DNA of 64,000 bases. It comes from Seleniibacterium sp963677135. GTDB taxonomy: Bacteria > Desulfobacterota > Desulfuromonadia > Desulfuromonadales > Geopsychrobacteraceae. The stretch is taken from contig CAXXLS010000017.1 in assembly GCA_963677135.2 (NCBI GenBank), forward strand, positions 372,001-436,000. The letters run 5' to 3'. The notes under the pieces were generated by a model. That model saw nothing but the letters and a program-made list of their open reading frames with translations, did not search any database and was not told the origin of the DNA. Each line of letters opens with the position of its first letter. The stretch's first letter is position 1. Positions 25,315 through 33,293 of the stretch are shown one piece after another. The translations under genes were made by a program, and so were the position numbers.

Positions 25315-26166
25315 ATGAACGCATCAAAAATAAAAAAAATCATTCGTTTTTTTCTTAGAAAAATGGCCAGTATCGGAGCGGTTTTCTTTTTTTCTGAAAA
25401 GCGACGGGAGGCTTTCAGGGCCTGGTTTGATGACCGGATTATTGCTCTGTTCAGAACGGAAATCGAACAATTCATCGCGCGTTATTCCAAGGTTCTTTCC
25501 GAGGAAGAAACCCTGCGGTTGCTGGTCGAAGAACACAAGAGCATCTGCCGCTTCGGAGACGGAGAATTCAAGCTGATGGTCGGTGAACGGCATAAGTCGT
25601 TTCAGGATGTCGATCAGCGGCTTAACGAGCGGATGCTTGAAGTTCTGAATTCAAACCACCCAGATGTCCTGATAGGAATTCATCCGGTAAGAAGTTTCGA
25701 TACTCTTGGGCCAATTTGGCAGAAATTTATTATACGGATCGGGGAGGATGTGCTGTCCTTGCTAGATAATAAACGCGTTTACCCTTCGATGGGTGTTTTT
25801 CGAGCCCTGCCACGAAAATCACATGACTTATTTGTTGAAAGAGTTAATGCAATTAAAAAACTATGGGAAAAGAGAAAAGTCCTTTTTGTTGTGGGTAAAA
25901 ACAGTAGATTCCAATTCATTAATGATCTTTTTGATAATGTTTCCTCTGTTGAGTATGTGTATGCCCCATCCAAAAATGCATTTCTTGAATATGATTCAAT
26001 TGTCGAAAAAATTAAAAAATATCCCAATAATGAGTATTTAATTTTATTGGTTCTTGGTCCGACTGCGACTGTTATGGCCTATGATTTAGCTTTAGATGGA
26101 TATCAAGCTATTGATTTTGGACAAATGCCAGGAGCTTATCTGAATCGTAAGAGGCTCTTTTCATGA
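25315..26166 (+). CDS. GT-D fold glycosyltransferase (DUF1792-like)
   Basis: A 283-residue protein with the GT-D signature SICRFGDGEFKLMVGERH near residues 78-95 (the DGE metal-free catalytic motif). It also has RLNERMLEVLNSNHPDVLIG and a C-terminal LILLVLGPTATVMAYDLALD followed by QAIDFGQMPGAY, all typical of this family, which transfers glucose or other sugars to glycans. A basic N-terminus (KIKKIIRFFLRKM) could bind the membrane. GC content falls sharply within the gene from about 25.75 kb, which marks the left edge of the AT-rich polysaccharide block. The 3' end overlaps the next gene by four bases. Confidence 0.87.
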   Translation: MNASKIKKIIRFFLRKMASIGAVFFFSEKRREAFRAWFDDRIIALFRTEIEQFIARYSKVLSEEETLRLLVEEHKSICRFGDGEFKLMVGERHKSFQDVDQRLNERMLEVLNSNHPDVLIGIHPVRSFDTLGPIWQKFIIRIGEDVLSLLDNKRVYPSMGVFRALPRKSHDLFVERVNAIKKLWEKRKVLFVVGKNSRFQFINDLFDNVSSVEYVYAPSKNAFLEYDSIVEKIKKYPNNEYLILLVLGPTATVMAYDLALDGYQAIDFGQMPGAYLNRKRLFS

Positions 26167-27092
26167 AAGTAAAATACCCTAAAATCAATATTTGTATTTG
26201 TACCTATAGACGAACGAAAAGCCTTGAGAATTGCCTCGAATATATATGTAAGTTGGAACACCCAGAAGAAGCTGTGGTTGTTACTTCGATTATAGATAAT
26301 GACTTAGAAAATTCTGCCAAGCCGATCGTAGAGAGTTATGTTTCTCGTTTTTCTGGAGATCTTTTTTACTTTAATGAAAAAAAACGAGGTATTCCTTTTG
26401 CGCGCAATAGGGCAATTGAGGAATCTAACCGAATGAATTCAGATATCATTGTATTTATTGATGATGATGAATGGCCTGAATCAGATTGGTTGGTGACTTT
26501 GTATGATTACTATAAGCGTCAAAAAAGTGATGTAATTATTTCTGGTCATGTCATTTCCGATCTTCCTTCGAATACGCCAGAAGATATTAGGCCATTGTTT
26601 AATACAAAGAAGAGGCCTACAGGAGCAAGGTTGAGTTCATGTGCGACCAATAATGTCTTGATACCAATGAGCATTATCAATTCTTCCGGGATGAGGTTCG
26701 ACGAATCCAGTCCGTTGGCGGGTGGAACCGATACTATATTCTTCTGTCGTCTCGTTAGGGCTGGATATTCCATTTTTAAATGTTCAGAAGCCATAGTGCA
26801 TGAAACGATTCCTGAAAATCGTCTAAAACTCGACTGGATGGTGAAGAGGAAATATCGTGCCGGGATAACCGCGGCCTGGAGGAAAAGGCAAGCAGGACGC
26901 TCTTTCTTGGGGATTCTTGGCTCTGCAATAATACAGATTGCAGTGGAAATGATAAAAGTCGCTATTGCATACATGATCGGCCATAAATACAAAAGAAACC
27001 TTTCAAGGCTCAATATTGCCAAATGTAGAGGAGTTATTGCGGGTCTTCTAGGAAGGCAGGTCGAAAGTTACCAGAAGATCGATGGAAATTGA
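26163..27092 (+). CDS. Glycosyltransferase family 2 protein
   Basis: A 309-residue GT-A enzyme. It begins with INICICTYRRTKSLENCLEY, then RGIPFARNRAIEESN. The metal/nucleotide-binding DDD lies in VFIDDDEWPESDW near residues 98-110, and the acceptor region has PLAGGTDTIFFCRLVRAGY. A C-terminal hydrophobic segment (ILGSAIIQIAVEMIKVAIAYM) suggests membrane attachment. The base composition is AT-rich, unlike the lpx genes. It is coupled to the preceding gene by a four-base overlap. The sugar transferred is unknown. Confidence 0.93.
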   Translation: MKVKYPKINICICTYRRTKSLENCLEYICKLEHPEEAVVVTSIIDNDLENSAKPIVESYVSRFSGDLFYFNEKKRGIPFARNRAIEESNRMNSDIIVFIDDDEWPESDWLVTLYDYYKRQKSDVIISGHVISDLPSNTPEDIRPLFNTKKRPTGARLSSCATNNVLIPMSIINSSGMRFDESSPLAGGTDTIFFCRLVRAGYSIFKCSEAIVHETIPENRLKLDWMVKRKYRAGITAAWRKRQAGRSFLGILGSAIIQIAVEMIKVAIAYMIGHKYKRNLSRLNIAKCRGVIAGLLGRQVESYQKIDGN

Positions 27093-27134
27093 TTCTTTCT
27101 ATCATTGTTTTCAGGTACTCCTAAAGGATTAGGT

Positions 27135-27218
27135 CCTTCGCATGAATAATTATTCCTTTATACCGATTATTTTATTACTGTCATCTCCGGTTAATCACCC
27201 CCCATTGCAATGCGAAGG
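27135..27218. repeat. 9-bp inverted repeat flanking the rfbB leader
   Basis: CCTTCGCAT (27135-27143) and its exact reverse complement ATGCGAAGG (27210-27218) are separated by 66 bases in the 156-base gap upstream of rfbB. The interval is AT-rich. It may be a leader structure or an operator; no ops/JUMPstart consensus was seen nearby. Confidence 0.4.
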
Positions 27219-27248
27219 CATCTCTTTTTCTTTAAAAGGATAATCCTA

Positions 27249-28325
27249 ATGAAGATTCTAGTAACAGGCGGAGCTGGCTTTATTGGCTCTGCAGTGATCA
27301 GGTATATTATTAACAACACGAAGGATTGTGTTGTTAATGTCGACAAGCTGACATACGCTGGTAATTTGGAATCATTAAGGCAGGTCTCAAAAAACCCCCG
27401 TTATGTTTTTGAACGTGTTGATATCTGTGATCACTCTGGCCTTTCTCGTGTTTTTGCTGAACATTGTCCAGACGTAGTGATGCATCTAGCTGCAGAAAGC
27501 CATGTTGACAGGTCAATTGACGGACCTGGATCATTCATTCAGACCAATCTTGTTGGCACTTATACTCTTTTGGAGGTCGTTCGTAGCTATTGGCAGAAAT
27601 TAGATAATCAACATCGTGAAAGATTTGTCTTCCATCATATTTCCACCGATGAAGTCTATGGAGACTTGCCGCATCCAGATGATGATCCGAATGCGGGAAC
27701 TTATCTTTTTACCGAACAAAATTCCTATGCTCCCAGCTCGCCTTATTCTGCAAGTAAGGCAGGTTCTGATCATTTAGTCCGTGCGTGGAACCGGACCTTT
27801 GGATTGCCTGCCATTGTTACCAATTGCTCCAATAATTACGGCCCTTATCACTTTCCCGAAAAGCTTATTCCTCTGATGATCCTCAATGCTATCGATAAAA
27901 AACCTTTGCCCGTATATGGTAAGGGCGATCAGATTAGAGACTGGTTGTTCGTAGAAGATCATGCAAGAGCTCTTTACCTGGTGGTGACTAAAGGTCGCAC
28001 TGGGGAAACTTATAACGTTGGCGGGAATAATGAAAAACGGAATATTGAAGTGGTCCAGACGATCTGCAGTATTCTCGATGAGCTTTTACCTCAGACGTTC
28101 AGGTATGATGAACTTATTGAATTTGTACAAGATCGTCCTGGTCATGATCGTCGCTATGCTGTTGACTCAAGTAAAATTAAGAACGAGCTGGGCTGGATGC
28201 CTTATGAAACCTTTGAATCAGGAATCCGCAAAACAGTGATTTGGTATTTGGAAAACCGTCAATGGTGGGAACGGGTGTTGAATGGCAGCTATCGTCGTGA
28301 ACGTTTAGGCCTGGTTGGTCATTGA
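27249..28325 (+). CDS. rfbB: dTDP-glucose 4,6-dehydratase
   Basis: A 358-residue short-chain dehydrogenase/reductase that converts dTDP-glucose to dTDP-4-keto-6-deoxyglucose. NAD-binding GGAGFIGS is at residues 7-14, followed by the catalytic block STDEVYGDLP, and the active Tyr-x3-Lys is in YAPSSPYSASKAGSDHLVRA. NNYGPYHFPEKLIPL and RDWLFVEDHARA are RmlB hallmarks. The start is the ATG of MKILVTGG behind AAAGGATAA; an upstream in-frame ATG would add an untypical extension. With rfbA downstream it feeds the WecE transaminase of the same cluster. The gene is AT-richer than the lpx block. Confidence 0.97.
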   Translation: MKILVTGGAGFIGSAVIRYIINNTKDCVVNVDKLTYAGNLESLRQVSKNPRYVFERVDICDHSGLSRVFAEHCPDVVMHLAAESHVDRSIDGPGSFIQTNLVGTYTLLEVVRSYWQKLDNQHRERFVFHHISTDEVYGDLPHPDDDPNAGTYLFTEQNSYAPSSPYSASKAGSDHLVRAWNRTFGLPAIVTNCSNNYGPYHFPEKLIPLMILNAIDKKPLPVYGKGDQIRDWLFVEDHARALYLVVTKGRTGETYNVGGNNEKRNIEVVQTICSILDELLPQTFRYDELIEFVQDRPGHDRRYAVDSSKIKNELGWMPYETFESGIRKTVIWYLENRQWWERVLNGSYRRERLGLVGH

Positions 28326-28335
28326 AAGGGAGAAT

Positions 28336-29211
28336 ATGAAAGGAATTGTTCTTGCTGGAGGATCTGGTACGCGGCTTTATCCAATCACTCGAGGTGTTTC
28401 AAAGCAGTTACTGCCGATATATGATAAGCCGATGATATATTATCCACTGTCGGTCCTTATGCTCGCTGGCATTCGGGACATTCTCGTTATAACAACTCCG
28501 GGCGACCAGGAGGCCTTTAAGCGGGTTCTTGGCGATGGCAGAGATTTTGGCATTTCGTTAAGTTATGCTGTTCAGCCGCGTCCAGAGGGCCTTGCTCAAG
28601 CGTTTCTGATCGGGGAAGAATTTATTGAATCTGACAGTGTTTGCTTGGTTCTGGGAGATAATATTTTTTGGGGGCAGGGATTTACTCCCAAATTAAAGCA
28701 AGCAGCAAGTCGCAAAGATGGTGCAACAGTCTTTGGCTATCAAGTCAAGAATCCTGAAAGTTATGGGGTTGTAGCATTTGATAGCAGTAAGCGTGCAGTT
28801 TCTATTGAAGAAAAGCCATCTACCCCAAAGTCGAACTTTGCCATAACAGGACTGTATTTTTACGACAATAATGTTGTTGATATCGCTAAAGCAGTTGTTC
28901 CCTCTGCTAGAGGGGAGTTGGAGATTACCAGCATTAACCAAGAATATTTAAAGCGTGGAATGCTCAATGTAGAGCTGCTGGGCAGGGGCTTTGCTTGGCT
29001 GGATACCGGTACGCATGAAAGTTTGTTGGATGCAGCGCGTTTTGTTGAAACTATCGAGACTCGCCAAGGATATAAAATTGCTTGTCTTGAAGAGATTGCA
29101 TGGCGGGCAGGTTGGTTGACCGATTTGCAGTTAAAGGAAGCAGGAAATGCTCTCAGTAAAAATGGTTATGGGCAATATCTTTTGGACTTAATCGGTTGTT
29201 TTCATGAATAA
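28336..29211 (+). CDS. rfbA: Glucose-1-phosphate thymidylyltransferase
   Basis: A 291-residue nucleotidyltransferase making dTDP-glucose from glucose-1-phosphate and dTTP. The pyrophosphorylase motif GIVLAGGSGTRLYPITRGVS is at residues 3-22, with KQLLPIYDKPMIYYPLS next. LVLGDNIFWGQG and ITSINQEYLKRG are further family signatures. The start is the ATG after AAAGGGAGAAT. It lies ten bases after rfbB and overlaps the next gene by eight bases. Because rfbC and rfbD are absent nearby, the dTDP-sugar made here is not rhamnose but is routed to the WecE-type transaminase. Confidence 0.96.
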   Translation: MKGIVLAGGSGTRLYPITRGVSKQLLPIYDKPMIYYPLSVLMLAGIRDILVITTPGDQEAFKRVLGDGRDFGISLSYAVQPRPEGLAQAFLIGEEFIESDSVCLVLGDNIFWGQGFTPKLKQAASRKDGATVFGYQVKNPESYGVVAFDSSKRAVSIEEKPSTPKSNFAITGLYFYDNNVVDIAKAVVPSARGELEITSINQEYLKRGMLNVELLGRGFAWLDTGTHESLLDAARFVETIETRQGYKIACLEEIAWRAGWLTDLQLKEAGNALSKNGYGQYLLDLIGCFHE

Positions 29212-30244
29212 AAATATTCTTCATATTGGGAAGTGCGATAAATTTTTACCGCCATTCATTGATTTTGTAGGCAATCATTTTGATATTAATAATCATGATT
29301 TTTTTCTTAGGAGTGGGATGGCTGATAAGGAATTGGTCACCGACAGGCATGTTTCGATATTTCGAAAAAAAGGTATCTTTGATTATATTTATTATTTTAA
29401 CTTTATTCTTAAGGCACATAGATCTAAAAAAATTATTATTCATGGATTGTTTGATTCAAAAATCATAAAAATACTTTTTTTTATGCCATGGCTTTTGAAA
29501 AAATGTTACTGGGTCATGTGGGGTGGTGACCTTTATAGATATAGATCACAAAAAAAAACGTTCAAGAAGAAAATTAATGAGTTTTACCGAAGGAATGTCA
29601 TAAGAAAGATGGGAAACTTTATTTCATACACAAAAGGTGAGTATGAAAATGCAAAAAAATGGTATGGAGCTAAGGGTAATTATTATCGATCCTTTATGTA
29701 TGTAAGTAATCTCTACCACGAGGTAGACATTACTCCACCTGATATGGATTATGTTTCAATATTGGTTGGAAACTCAGCGGATCCAGAGAATAATCATATA
29801 TCCGTGTTTTCTCTTCTTGAAAAATACAGACATGATAACATTCGTATATATGCTCCCCTGACTTATGGCAAGTCTAAATACGCTGAAATGGTAATTAAAG
29901 TTGGTAGGGAAATTTTTGGGGATAAGTTTTATCCAATAACAGAACATGTCAAATTTTCAGAATATTTGAAGTTTTTAAGTCATATTGATATAGCTGTTTT
30001 TGGTCATGATCGTCAACAGGCAATGGGGACGATCAGGACTCTTCTGGGAATGGGTAAAAAAGTATATATGAAGCAAGATTTAACTTCAGCTATAGGCCTA
30101 TGTGAAGATGGTATAAAAACTTTTTCTCTGAATGAAATTTCTTTAGAAAAAAACTTTCCAGAGCAACAACGAAATATGAAAAATATTAAAAGTTGTTTTT
30201 CTGAAAAAAATTTATATGAGTCATTGGCGCATATATTCAACTAA
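29204..30244 (+). CDS. WecF-like 4-amino-4,6-dideoxy-sugar (Fuc4NAc) transferase
   Basis: A 346-residue protein of the Glyco_transf_56/WecF family. Recognisable features are the N-terminal NILHIGKCDKFLPPFIDFV, IIIHGLFDSKIIKILFFMPW, then KKCYWVMWGGDLYRYR. The C-terminal part has ILVGNSADPENNHISVFSLL and DIAVFGHDRQQAMGTIRTLL. In enterobacteria WecF transfers Fuc4NAc onto lipid II during common-antigen synthesis. The presence of rfbA, rfbB and a WecE-type gene in the same cluster fits that donor. This is among the most AT-rich genes in the window (visibly about one-third GC), a sign of horizontal acquisition. Confidence 0.87.
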   Translation: MNKNILHIGKCDKFLPPFIDFVGNHFDINNHDFFLRSGMADKELVTDRHVSIFRKKGIFDYIYYFNFILKAHRSKKIIIHGLFDSKIIKILFFMPWLLKKCYWVMWGGDLYRYRSQKKTFKKKINEFYRRNVIRKMGNFISYTKGEYENAKKWYGAKGNYYRSFMYVSNLYHEVDITPPDMDYVSILVGNSADPENNHISVFSLLEKYRHDNIRIYAPLTYGKSKYAEMVIKVGREIFGDKFYPITEHVKFSEYLKFLSHIDIAVFGHDRQQAMGTIRTLLGMGKKVYMKQDLTSAIGLCEDGIKTFSLNEISLEKNFPEQQRNMKNIKSCFSEKNLYESLAHIFN

Positions 30245-30270
30245 TGTCTTTTTTCTTATTTTGAGGATTT

Positions 30271-31455
30271 ATGGATAAGATAATGGTTCTTGGCGCCGGT
30301 GTTTATCAGGCTCCTTTGATTAAAGCTGTCAAGGATTGTGGATATCTGGCTATTGTTGTTTCTCCAGACGGAAAATATCCTGGATTGTCCTTGGCTGATG
30401 TCTGGATAAATGCAGATACAAGAGATAAAGAGACTATTCTTATTCAAGCTAAAAAACATAAAATTTGTTCAATTCTAACGACCGGAACAGACGTGGCAGT
30501 TCCGGTCATCGGTTATGTCAATGATCATTTAGGATTGCCCGGAATTAGCTATGACGTTGCTCAGCTTTGTTCAGATAAAGTTTTAATGAAAAACTTTTTT
30601 CGGCAAAAAAATATCAATACTGCCAGATATGCTGTTGTTCAGAATTTTGAGGATCTTAAGCACGAGGCAGACCATATTGGTTATCCTGTTATGGTTAAAG
30701 CTGTTGATTCTTCTGGCAGCAGAGGTGTTGTCCTTGCTGAAACCCCAGATGAGTTATTTGTAGCCTATAATAGTGCACGGGCCGTTTCTCGCTCTCGGAA
30801 TATCATTGTCGAAAAGTATTTAAAGGGCTATGAGATCGGTGCCCAGGCAATAGTTGTGGGAGGTAATTTAGCCGAGGTATTTCTTCATGATGATTTAGTT
30901 ACAGAACCTCCTGTTAGTGTGCCCATCGGACACTCAATGCCGCTTATCGTTGAGCAGGAGATTTCTAAAGACATTCGAGATCTTATTGGGGCAGTTGTGG
31001 CTGAGCTCAGGATCGAAAATGCTATTTGCAATATCGATCTTATCATAGTAGACGGTGTTCCTTTTCTCCTTGAAATTGGCGCAAGGATGGGGGCTACTTG
31101 CCTACCTGAGATTCTTTCAATTTTTACAGGTATCGACATATATCAAGTTTTAGTTCAACTATCATTAGGTGCCCTCCCTAAATTACCGAAAAAATATGCT
31201 GAGAAGGCGAATGCAGCATTATTATTAAGGTCCAGGCGATCTGGAATAGTCAAAGATATTACAGTACCTTGTGAAGTAAAAAATCATGAATCTTTAGTCC
31301 AGTTATGTCTTGATGTGAAAAATGGTGATTACGTAAAAGAATTTGAAGTCGGACCTGATCGAATTGGGCATATTGTTGTTTCAGGAGAATCTTCAAAAGA
31401 TGCATATGATACTGCAGAAAGACTTATCGATATGATAGAAATTAAAACTGAATGA
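30271..31455 (+). CDS. ATP-grasp carboxylate-amine ligase family protein
   Basis: A 394-residue ATP-grasp enzyme. A Rossmann-like N-terminal domain (IMVLGAGVYQAPLIKAVKDC, LTTGTDVAVPVIGYV) precedes the ATP-grasp core. The ATP-binding lysine is in GYPVMVKAVDSSGSRGV (about 134-150), EKYLKGYEIGAQ is the second lobe, and the metal-binding residues lie in FLLEIGARMGATCLPEIL. Such enzymes join a carboxylate to an amine through an acyl phosphate. Between a WecF-like transferase and an acyltransferase plus WecE transaminase, it could attach an amino acid or hydroxy acid to the C4 amine of the sugar. That substrate is an inference. Confidence 0.87.
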   Translation: MDKIMVLGAGVYQAPLIKAVKDCGYLAIVVSPDGKYPGLSLADVWINADTRDKETILIQAKKHKICSILTTGTDVAVPVIGYVNDHLGLPGISYDVAQLCSDKVLMKNFFRQKNINTARYAVVQNFEDLKHEADHIGYPVMVKAVDSSGSRGVVLAETPDELFVAYNSARAVSRSRNIIVEKYLKGYEIGAQAIVVGGNLAEVFLHDDLVTEPPVSVPIGHSMPLIVEQEISKDIRDLIGAVVAELRIENAICNIDLIIVDGVPFLLEIGARMGATCLPEILSIFTGIDIYQVLVQLSLGALPKLPKKYAEKANAALLLRSRRSGIVKDITVPCEVKNHESLVQLCLDVKNGDYVKEFEVGPDRIGHIVVSGESSKDAYDTAERLIDMIEIKTE

Positions 31456-31463
31456 GGCGCTCT

Positions 31464-32144
31464 ATGATAATTAACTCTTCTGTTCATGAAAGTGCTACTT
31501 TGTTTAAAGATGTTATCGTTAAAAATTCTAAAATTAGTAAAAATGCATCGATAGGAGATTTTACAAAAATTAAAAATTGCCAACTGTATGAATCAGTTAT
31601 CATTGATAGAAATAATCATGTTGATTCTTCAACAATTGGACGCTTTTCTTATACCGGAAAAAACTCCTTAATTCTTCACGCCGATATTGGATGCTTTTGT
31701 CCCATTTCCTGGAATGTCTCTATCGGAGGGGCTGACCACGACTATTCAAGAATGACTCAGCACTCTTTTTTATACAATTCAAATAATAATCTCAGGCCTG
31801 CCGATCGTGATCCCGCTTATGACCGTTATCTTGAACAGGTTAGGATTGGTAACGATGTATGGATAGCAGCCGGGGCTGTGATTACCAGAGGGGTCTCTAT
31901 AGGAGATGGAGCCGTTATCGGTGCGAACGCTGTTGTAACACGGGATATCCCACCATATGCCATTGCTGTAGGCTTGCCAGCTAAAGTAATTAAATATCGG
32001 TTTTCAGACGAAATCATAGAATTAATGATGCAACTTAAATGGTGGCAATGGTCAGAGGATAAGATTCGCAGGAATTTTGACATTGTATCTAAACCTCCTG
32101 AGGTTAATAAACTGAAAGAGCTTCTTTATGAGAATTCCCTTTAA
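31464..32144 (+). CDS. Left-handed beta-helix acetyltransferase (CatB/XAT-like)
   Basis: A 226-residue hexapeptide-repeat transferase. Its repeats include VIVKNSKISKNASIGDFTKI and ADIGCFCPISWNVSIGGADH (with the family's His). VRIGNDVWIAAGAVITRGVS and VVTRDIPPYAIAVGLPAKVI are the XAT/NodL-type C-terminus that binds the coenzyme A arm. The start is taken at the ATG preceded by GAGG; an alternative ATG overlaps the previous stop at 31452. It probably acylates the dTDP-4-amino-sugar, the step done in E. coli by the unrelated GNAT enzyme WecD. The 3' end overlaps wecE by 17 bases. Confidence 0.9.
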   Translation: MIINSSVHESATLFKDVIVKNSKISKNASIGDFTKIKNCQLYESVIIDRNNHVDSSTIGRFSYTGKNSLILHADIGCFCPISWNVSIGGADHDYSRMTQHSFLYNSNNNLRPADRDPAYDRYLEQVRIGNDVWIAAGAVITRGVSIGDGAVIGANAVVTRDIPPYAIAVGLPAKVIKYRFSDEIIELMMQLKWWQWSEDKIRRNFDIVSKPPEVNKLKELLYENSL

Positions 32145-33264
32145 CAAACCACCGTTTACAGGACATGAGCAGCAATATGTCCTTGAGGCAATGCAGAGTA
32201 ACAGGTTAGCGGGTGATGGTTGTTTTGGAAAGCGATGCCAGCTGTGGTTTGAAGAAAAATTAGGTTGCTGTAAAGCCTTATTGACGCCGTCTTGTACTGC
32301 TGCTCTCGATTTAGCCGCAATTTTGATAGATATTCATCCAGGTGATGAAGTTATTATGCCCAGTTATACTTTTGTCAGTACTGCCAATGCTTTTGCTTTG
32401 CGGGGTGCCAAGATCGTTTTCATCGATATTCGCCCAGATACTATGAATATTGATGAAAACTGCATTGAAGACGCTATTACCGATAAGACTCGCGCTATTG
32501 TGCCTGTTCACTACGCCGGTGTTGGTTGTGAGATGGATATTATTATGAGCCTTGCAGAAAAATATGGGCTTTATGTCATTGAAGATGCTGCTCAGGGCAT
32601 GATGTCTTCCTTCAAAGGACGACCCTTGGGAAGTATTGGGCATTTGGGAGCATACAGTTTTCATGAAACAAAAAATTATACGAGCGGTGGAGAAGGGGGG
32701 CTGCTTATAGTTAATGAGCAGGATTTGCTGGAACGTGCTGAAATAATAAGAGAAAAGGGAACGGACAGGAGTAAGTTTTTTCGTGGACAGGTTGATAAAT
32801 ATACCTGGGTGGATCTTGGAAGCAGCTATCTTCCCTGTGAATTGCAGGCTGCTTACCTTTGGGGGCAATTAGAAAAAGCTCAAGAAATAAATGAGTGGCG
32901 GCAAGAAATATGGGCCCTTTATCAAAAGGGGTTCGAACCGCTACTGAGATCTTGGTGTGTTGAGTTACCACATGTCCCTGAATACTGTGATCACAATGCC
33001 CATATGTTCTACTTAAAGCTTAAAGATCGTCATTATCGTAAAAAATTCATTAATTATCTTAACAAAAATGGAATATCGTCTGTTTTTCATTATGTACCCC
33101 TTCATAGTTCTTTGGCTGGATCCAAGTATGGATATTTTTCAGGGCTGGATAACTACACGACCCAGGAAAGTGAGCGATTGGTTCGTCTTCCTATTTTCTT
33201 TGGCATGACCAAGAATCAGGTTTCAGAAGTTATTAAAAATGTCTTCGATTTTTTTAAACAATAA
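32128..33264 (+). CDS. wecE: dTDP-4-amino-4,6-dideoxygalactose transaminase (WecE/RffA)
   Basis: A 378-residue PLP-dependent DegT/DnrJ/EryC1-family aminotransferase. It follows E. coli WecE closely: IPFNKPPFTGHEQQYVLEAM, LLTPSCTAALDLAAILIDI, then PGDEVIMPSYTFVSTANAFA. The Schiff-base Lys is about residue 182 in SFHETKNYTSGGEGG, and the C-terminal part has VDKYTWVDLGSSYLPCELQA and YVPLHSSLAG. It should transfer an amino group from glutamate to dTDP-4-keto-6-deoxyglucose, giving dTDP-Fuc4N. It is the last gene of the cluster; an insertion sequence lies 29 bases downstream. Confidence 0.95.
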   Translation: MRIPFNKPPFTGHEQQYVLEAMQSNRLAGDGCFGKRCQLWFEEKLGCCKALLTPSCTAALDLAAILIDIHPGDEVIMPSYTFVSTANAFALRGAKIVFIDIRPDTMNIDENCIEDAITDKTRAIVPVHYAGVGCEMDIIMSLAEKYGLYVIEDAAQGMMSSFKGRPLGSIGHLGAYSFHETKNYTSGGEGGLLIVNEQDLLERAEIIREKGTDRSKFFRGQVDKYTWVDLGSSYLPCELQAAYLWGQLEKAQEINEWRQEIWALYQKGFEPLLRSWCVELPHVPEYCDHNAHMFYLKLKDRHYRKKFINYLNKNGISSVFHYVPLHSSLAGSKYGYFSGLDNYTTQESERLVRLPIFFGMTKNQVSEVIKNVFDFFKQ

Positions 33265-33284
33265 ACGTTGATTTATAGTTTTCT

Positions 33285-33293
33285 ATTCTGCCT
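33285..33293. repeat. Left 9-bp target-site duplication of the insertion sequence
   Basis: ATTCTGCCT lies directly before the left terminal repeat, and an exact copy lies directly after the right terminal repeat. A 9-bp duplication is typical of IS4-family transposition. Confidence 0.9.

Noticed and set aside
27093..27248. JUMPstart/ops element before the dTDP-sugar genes
   Set aside because: The GGCGGTAG core was looked for and not found; only the 9-bp inverted repeat is visible.
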